Positions 4,382 to 6,374 of a stretch of DNA of 6,374 nt are shown in pieces. This DNA is from an uncultured Bacilli bacterium (lineage in GTDB: Bacteria; Bacillota_I; Bacilli_A; RF39; UBA660). The DNA is taken from the NCBI GenBank assembly GCA_947625005.1, contig CANQNA010000082.1:1-6374 (forward strand), written 5' to 3'. Each line of letters begins with the position of its first letter. Position 1 is the stretch's first letter. The notes under the pieces were generated by a model. The model made no database searches. It was given only the letters and a program-made list of their open reading frames with translations, and had not been told where the DNA came from. The translations under genes were made by a program, and so were the position numbers.

Positions 4382-6370
4382 TTAGCCTAATTTATTTTCT
4401 TTTTTAATACTTTTACCTATGTAAATCATTCCTGTAAATGAACCTAAAATCGCTAGAGTTAAGATTAAAGGACTCACTGTACCTGTTTGAACGTTATTTG
4501 AAGTTGTAGTAGCAGGTGCTTCTGCTAAAATATAAGTACTAAAATGATTTGTTGTAAATGTTGCATTTCCATCTTCATCTAAAGTTACAGGATGTTCTTC
4601 TAAAGTATTATCATCTTTAATATAATAAACTATTAAGTTTTTACCCTTTAAACTTTCCATAACTGGAATTGTTATTTTAAATTCACCTTTTTCAGTTTTT
4701 GTAATATTTTTACCTAAAGAATTTGAATATAAACTTATATCAAAAGCTTGAAATATATCTGTTTTAATTGCTTCAACAATTTTATTATAAGTAGAGCTTC
4801 CTTTATTAATTACGTCAACTGTTAAAATAGCATCACTTGGTACATCAGGAGCATTAATTTCTACTTTAACATTAGTATCTATATCAATTGATTTTATTAC
4901 ATTGTTAACTATCATTCTACTACTATCACGTACTATTAAAAAGTTATATGTTTCGCCATTAATAGTTATTTTATAGTAATAGTCACCAATTTGATCTTGA
5001 GTTGCTTCAAAATAAGGAATTGCTTTTTCACCATCTTCAATATCTTTTAATAAGCCACCTACTTCAACTTTTACATCCTCTTTTAAATATTCATTTAATC
5101 TTTTCTTAGCTGCTGCAATGTATGCTTCTTTAGTTTTAGCAGTATTTGATGGAATATATATTACACGATTTTTATAAACAGAAGTATAAGCGCCCTCATT
5201 ACTGTTTTCGCTTGAAGCAAATAATCCATACACAACATCTTTATATAGTAGTGATAACTGACCTCCACCCATTTCATAGAAGAATCCAGCATCTCCTAAT
5301 CTAGTATCTAAATTATATGAAATATTAGTATATTGAAATAATAATTTAAGTTCCGTTACAAAATTAATACTATTATCATTACCTATCATTTCATTTCTAT
5401 TTTTCAAAAAATTGATAAGATTTAAATCTTCTAAAATATGATAATATTCCGTAGTAGTACTATCATCATATTTATGAATTTCTTTCTTACCTAGCTGAAG
5501 AGTTTTAATTGCTGAATCAATTAATGTTTTAGCAATTTTATTTTCTTTTTCCCAAGTAACTTTAACTCTATGAATTTCTGCAAATCTGTAATTATTGTCT
5601 TTATTATATTCATTATTTGAGTCATATATTTCTAAAATGCACTCAGAATAATCACTATTACACTCACGTAAATAACCTGTTACATTATTATATTTTTTGG
5701 CAAAAGCTGCTGTTGAATAAAATTCTACTTCATATTCATTAGTTGGTTTTATAGCATTTATTTTTACTACATTATTAGGAGCGATTGTTTTAAATAAATC
5801 ACTATATTCTTCTTGCCAATTAATTTTTACTTGATGAATTTCATAAATATAATAATCTTCTGCTTTTGCATTTCTATCATGAATTAATAAGTCACAAACT
5901 GTTAAATCAGCATTACAGTTACTTAATCTTCCATCTATATTAGGATAAAACTTATCAAAATAAGAAGTTGAAAAATCCTTAGAATTTGTTGGTTTCATTT
6001 CTTTAATAGTTGCAACATTATTAGGTGCAATTGCTTTAAATGTTTCACTATATTCTTCATTCCAAACAACATCTACCATTTTACTCTCATATGTTTCTTT
6101 ATCGTCCTTATTATCAACACGTAAATTTAAATTACATTTAGAATAATCATCATTGCAACTTGATATATATCCTGAAATATTAAATTTCTTTTTTAAAAAC
6201 ATTGATGAAAAACTAGATGCTTCTCCACTATCTTTTGGTGTTCTATAATTTATGGTTATTTTTCCATCTGGAGCAACATTTTGAAATAATTCACTTTCAG
6301 CTTTTACACTATTCATTCCAATAAATATCATTGCTGTCATTACTACAATAAAATTTACAATTTTTTTCAT
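4382..6370 (-). CDS. Sortase-anchored surface protein with three C-x6-C repeats
   Basis: This 662-residue secreted protein begins with a signal peptide (1-24, predicted cut after VKA). Three related repeats follow (about 27-103, 109-185, 191-273), each with one C-x6-C pair and a closing V/I-x-W. Residues 278-450 form a mixed helical/beta region I do not recognise, with a Tyr-rich GDAGFFYEMGGGQLSLLYKD patch. Residues 450-615 look like beta-rich stalk domains ending in NHFSTYILAE, a sequence style common just before sorting signals. The C-terminus has NVQTG (626-630), a hydrophobic stretch (about 633-652) and the basic tail KSIKKENKLG. The protein should be anchored to peptidoglycan by the class B sortase encoded 16 nt downstream. 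The ligand or function is unknown. Only 4 nt precede the ATG, so the ribosome site and promoter are outside the window; the intact signal peptide supports this start. Confidence 0.88.
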   Translation of the reverse strand: MKKIVNFIVVMTAMIFIGMNSVKAESELFQNVAPDGKITINYRTPKDSGEASSFSSMFLKKKFNISGYISSCNDDYSKCNLNLRVDNKDDKETYESKMVDVVWNEEYSETFKAIAPNNVATIKEMKPTNSKDFSTSYFDKFYPNIDGRLSNCNADLTVCDLLIHDRNAKAEDYYIYEIHQVKINWQEEYSDLFKTIAPNNVVKINAIKPTNEYEVEFYSTAAFAKKYNNVTGYLRECNSDYSECILEIYDSNNEYNKDNNYRFAEIHRVKVTWEKENKIAKTLIDSAIKTLQLGKKEIHKYDDSTTTEYYHILEDLNLINFLKNRNEMIGNDNSINFVTELKLLFQYTNISYNLDTRLGDAGFFYEMGGGQLSLLYKDVVYGLFASSENSNEGAYTSVYKNRVIYIPSNTAKTKEAYIAAAKKRLNEYLKEDVKVEVGGLLKDIEDGEKAIPYFEATQDQIGDYYYKITINGETYNFLIVRDSSRMIVNNVIKSIDIDTNVKVEINAPDVPSDAILTVDVINKGSSTYNKIVEAIKTDIFQAFDISLYSNSLGKNITKTEKGEFKITIPVMESLKGKNLIVYYIKDDNTLEEHPVTLDEDGNATFTTNHFSTYILAEAPATTTSNNVQTGTVSPLILTLAILGSFTGMIYIGKSIKKENKLG
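4385..4495 (-). other. C-terminal sorting signal NVQTG, membrane segment and basic tail
   Basis: NVQTG is encoded at 4481-4495, followed by about 20 hydrophobic residues and a Lys-rich end. The layout is that of a sortase substrate. The motif has the N-x-Q-T-x form of class B signals but Val instead of the usual Pro at the second position. Confidence 0.8.
5552..6292 (-). repeat. Three tandem coding repeats, 77-83 residues each
   Basis: The units lie at 6062-6292, 5816-6046 and 5552-5800. Shared pattern: F-x(2-3)-APNN, K(P)TN, then Y/F-N-(I/V)-x-G-x-(L/I)-x2-CN-x-D-x3-C-x-L, then (E/V)-(I/V)-H-x-VKVxW. The cysteines are 72/79, 152/159 and 237/244, the only six in the whole protein. The junctions are alike at DNA level: 6015-6064 and 5769-5818 match at 42 of 50 bases by hand alignment, suggesting internal duplication. 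Unit 1 is the most diverged at its start; spacing is 82 then 88 residues between the closing Trp residues. Confidence 0.85.
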
Positions 6371-6374
6371 TATA

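Noticed and set aside
1..6374. TGA-as-tryptophan code, suggested by the extreme AT content
   Set aside because: The Trp codons checked in the patatin, endonuclease, sortase and surface-protein genes are TGG, and no gene needs TGA read-through.
1..6374. CRISPR arrays, tRNA/rRNA genes, insertion sequences
   Set aside because: No regularly spaced repeats, cloverleaf-like GC-rich segments, transposase frames or terminal inverted repeats were seen.

Overview
The window comes from a low-GC, Gram-positive-type bacterium, most likely an uncultured AT-rich member of the Bacillota (gut Bacilli/Erysipelotrichia-like; the placement is inference). The coding strands are very A/T-rich. Shine-Dalgarno sites are AGGAG/AAGGA-like, and promoters look like sigma-A (TTGNNN-N17-TATAAT). 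A class B sortase and a sorting-signal protein argue for a cell wall. Every Trp codon I checked is TGG and all the main genes stop at TAA, so I see no sign of TGA recoding.

Layout on the minus strand, from right to left: (i) a two-gene operon of a large sortase-anchored surface protein (4382-6370) and a class B sortase (3619-4365), ending at a hairpin (3574-3603); (ii) an orphan type IV prepilin-like gene (2208-2714) with its own promoter and a hairpin-plus-U terminator 4 nt after its stop; (iii) a patatin-like phospholipase (1111-2151); (iv) a YebC-family protein (11-730) with a near-consensus promoter that fixes its start. On the plus strand there is a lone MvaI/BcnI-type restriction endonuclease (2844-3566), divergent from the prepilin and convergent with the sortase operon.

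The most interesting stretch is the apparently empty 782-1110 interval between yebC and the patatin gene. A strong promoter (TTGTCA-N17-TATAAT) drives a predicted RNA of about 90 nt leftward into a bidirectional terminator. From the other side, a plus-strand transcript could run into the same terminator. It would carry a 26-codon, purely hydrophobic/basic ORF (895-975) with a GGTGAT ribosome-binding site. A two-box direct repeat (CTAGWTTG ... TCTTCATTTTT) occurs once upstream of the small ORF and once at the 5' end of the opposing RNA. Together this is the layout of the par/Fst class of type I toxin-antitoxin loci, but the peptide does not resemble Fst. It is a hypothesis built only from sequence layout, and the plus-strand promoter and the peptide are its weakest parts.

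The surface operon is a self-contained anchoring unit. The substrate has a signal peptide, three repeats each with one C-x6-C cysteine pair, and a C-terminal NVQTG sorting signal; the next gene encodes the likely cognate sortase. No methyltransferase accompanies the endonuclease and no pilus assembly genes accompany the prepilin within this window.
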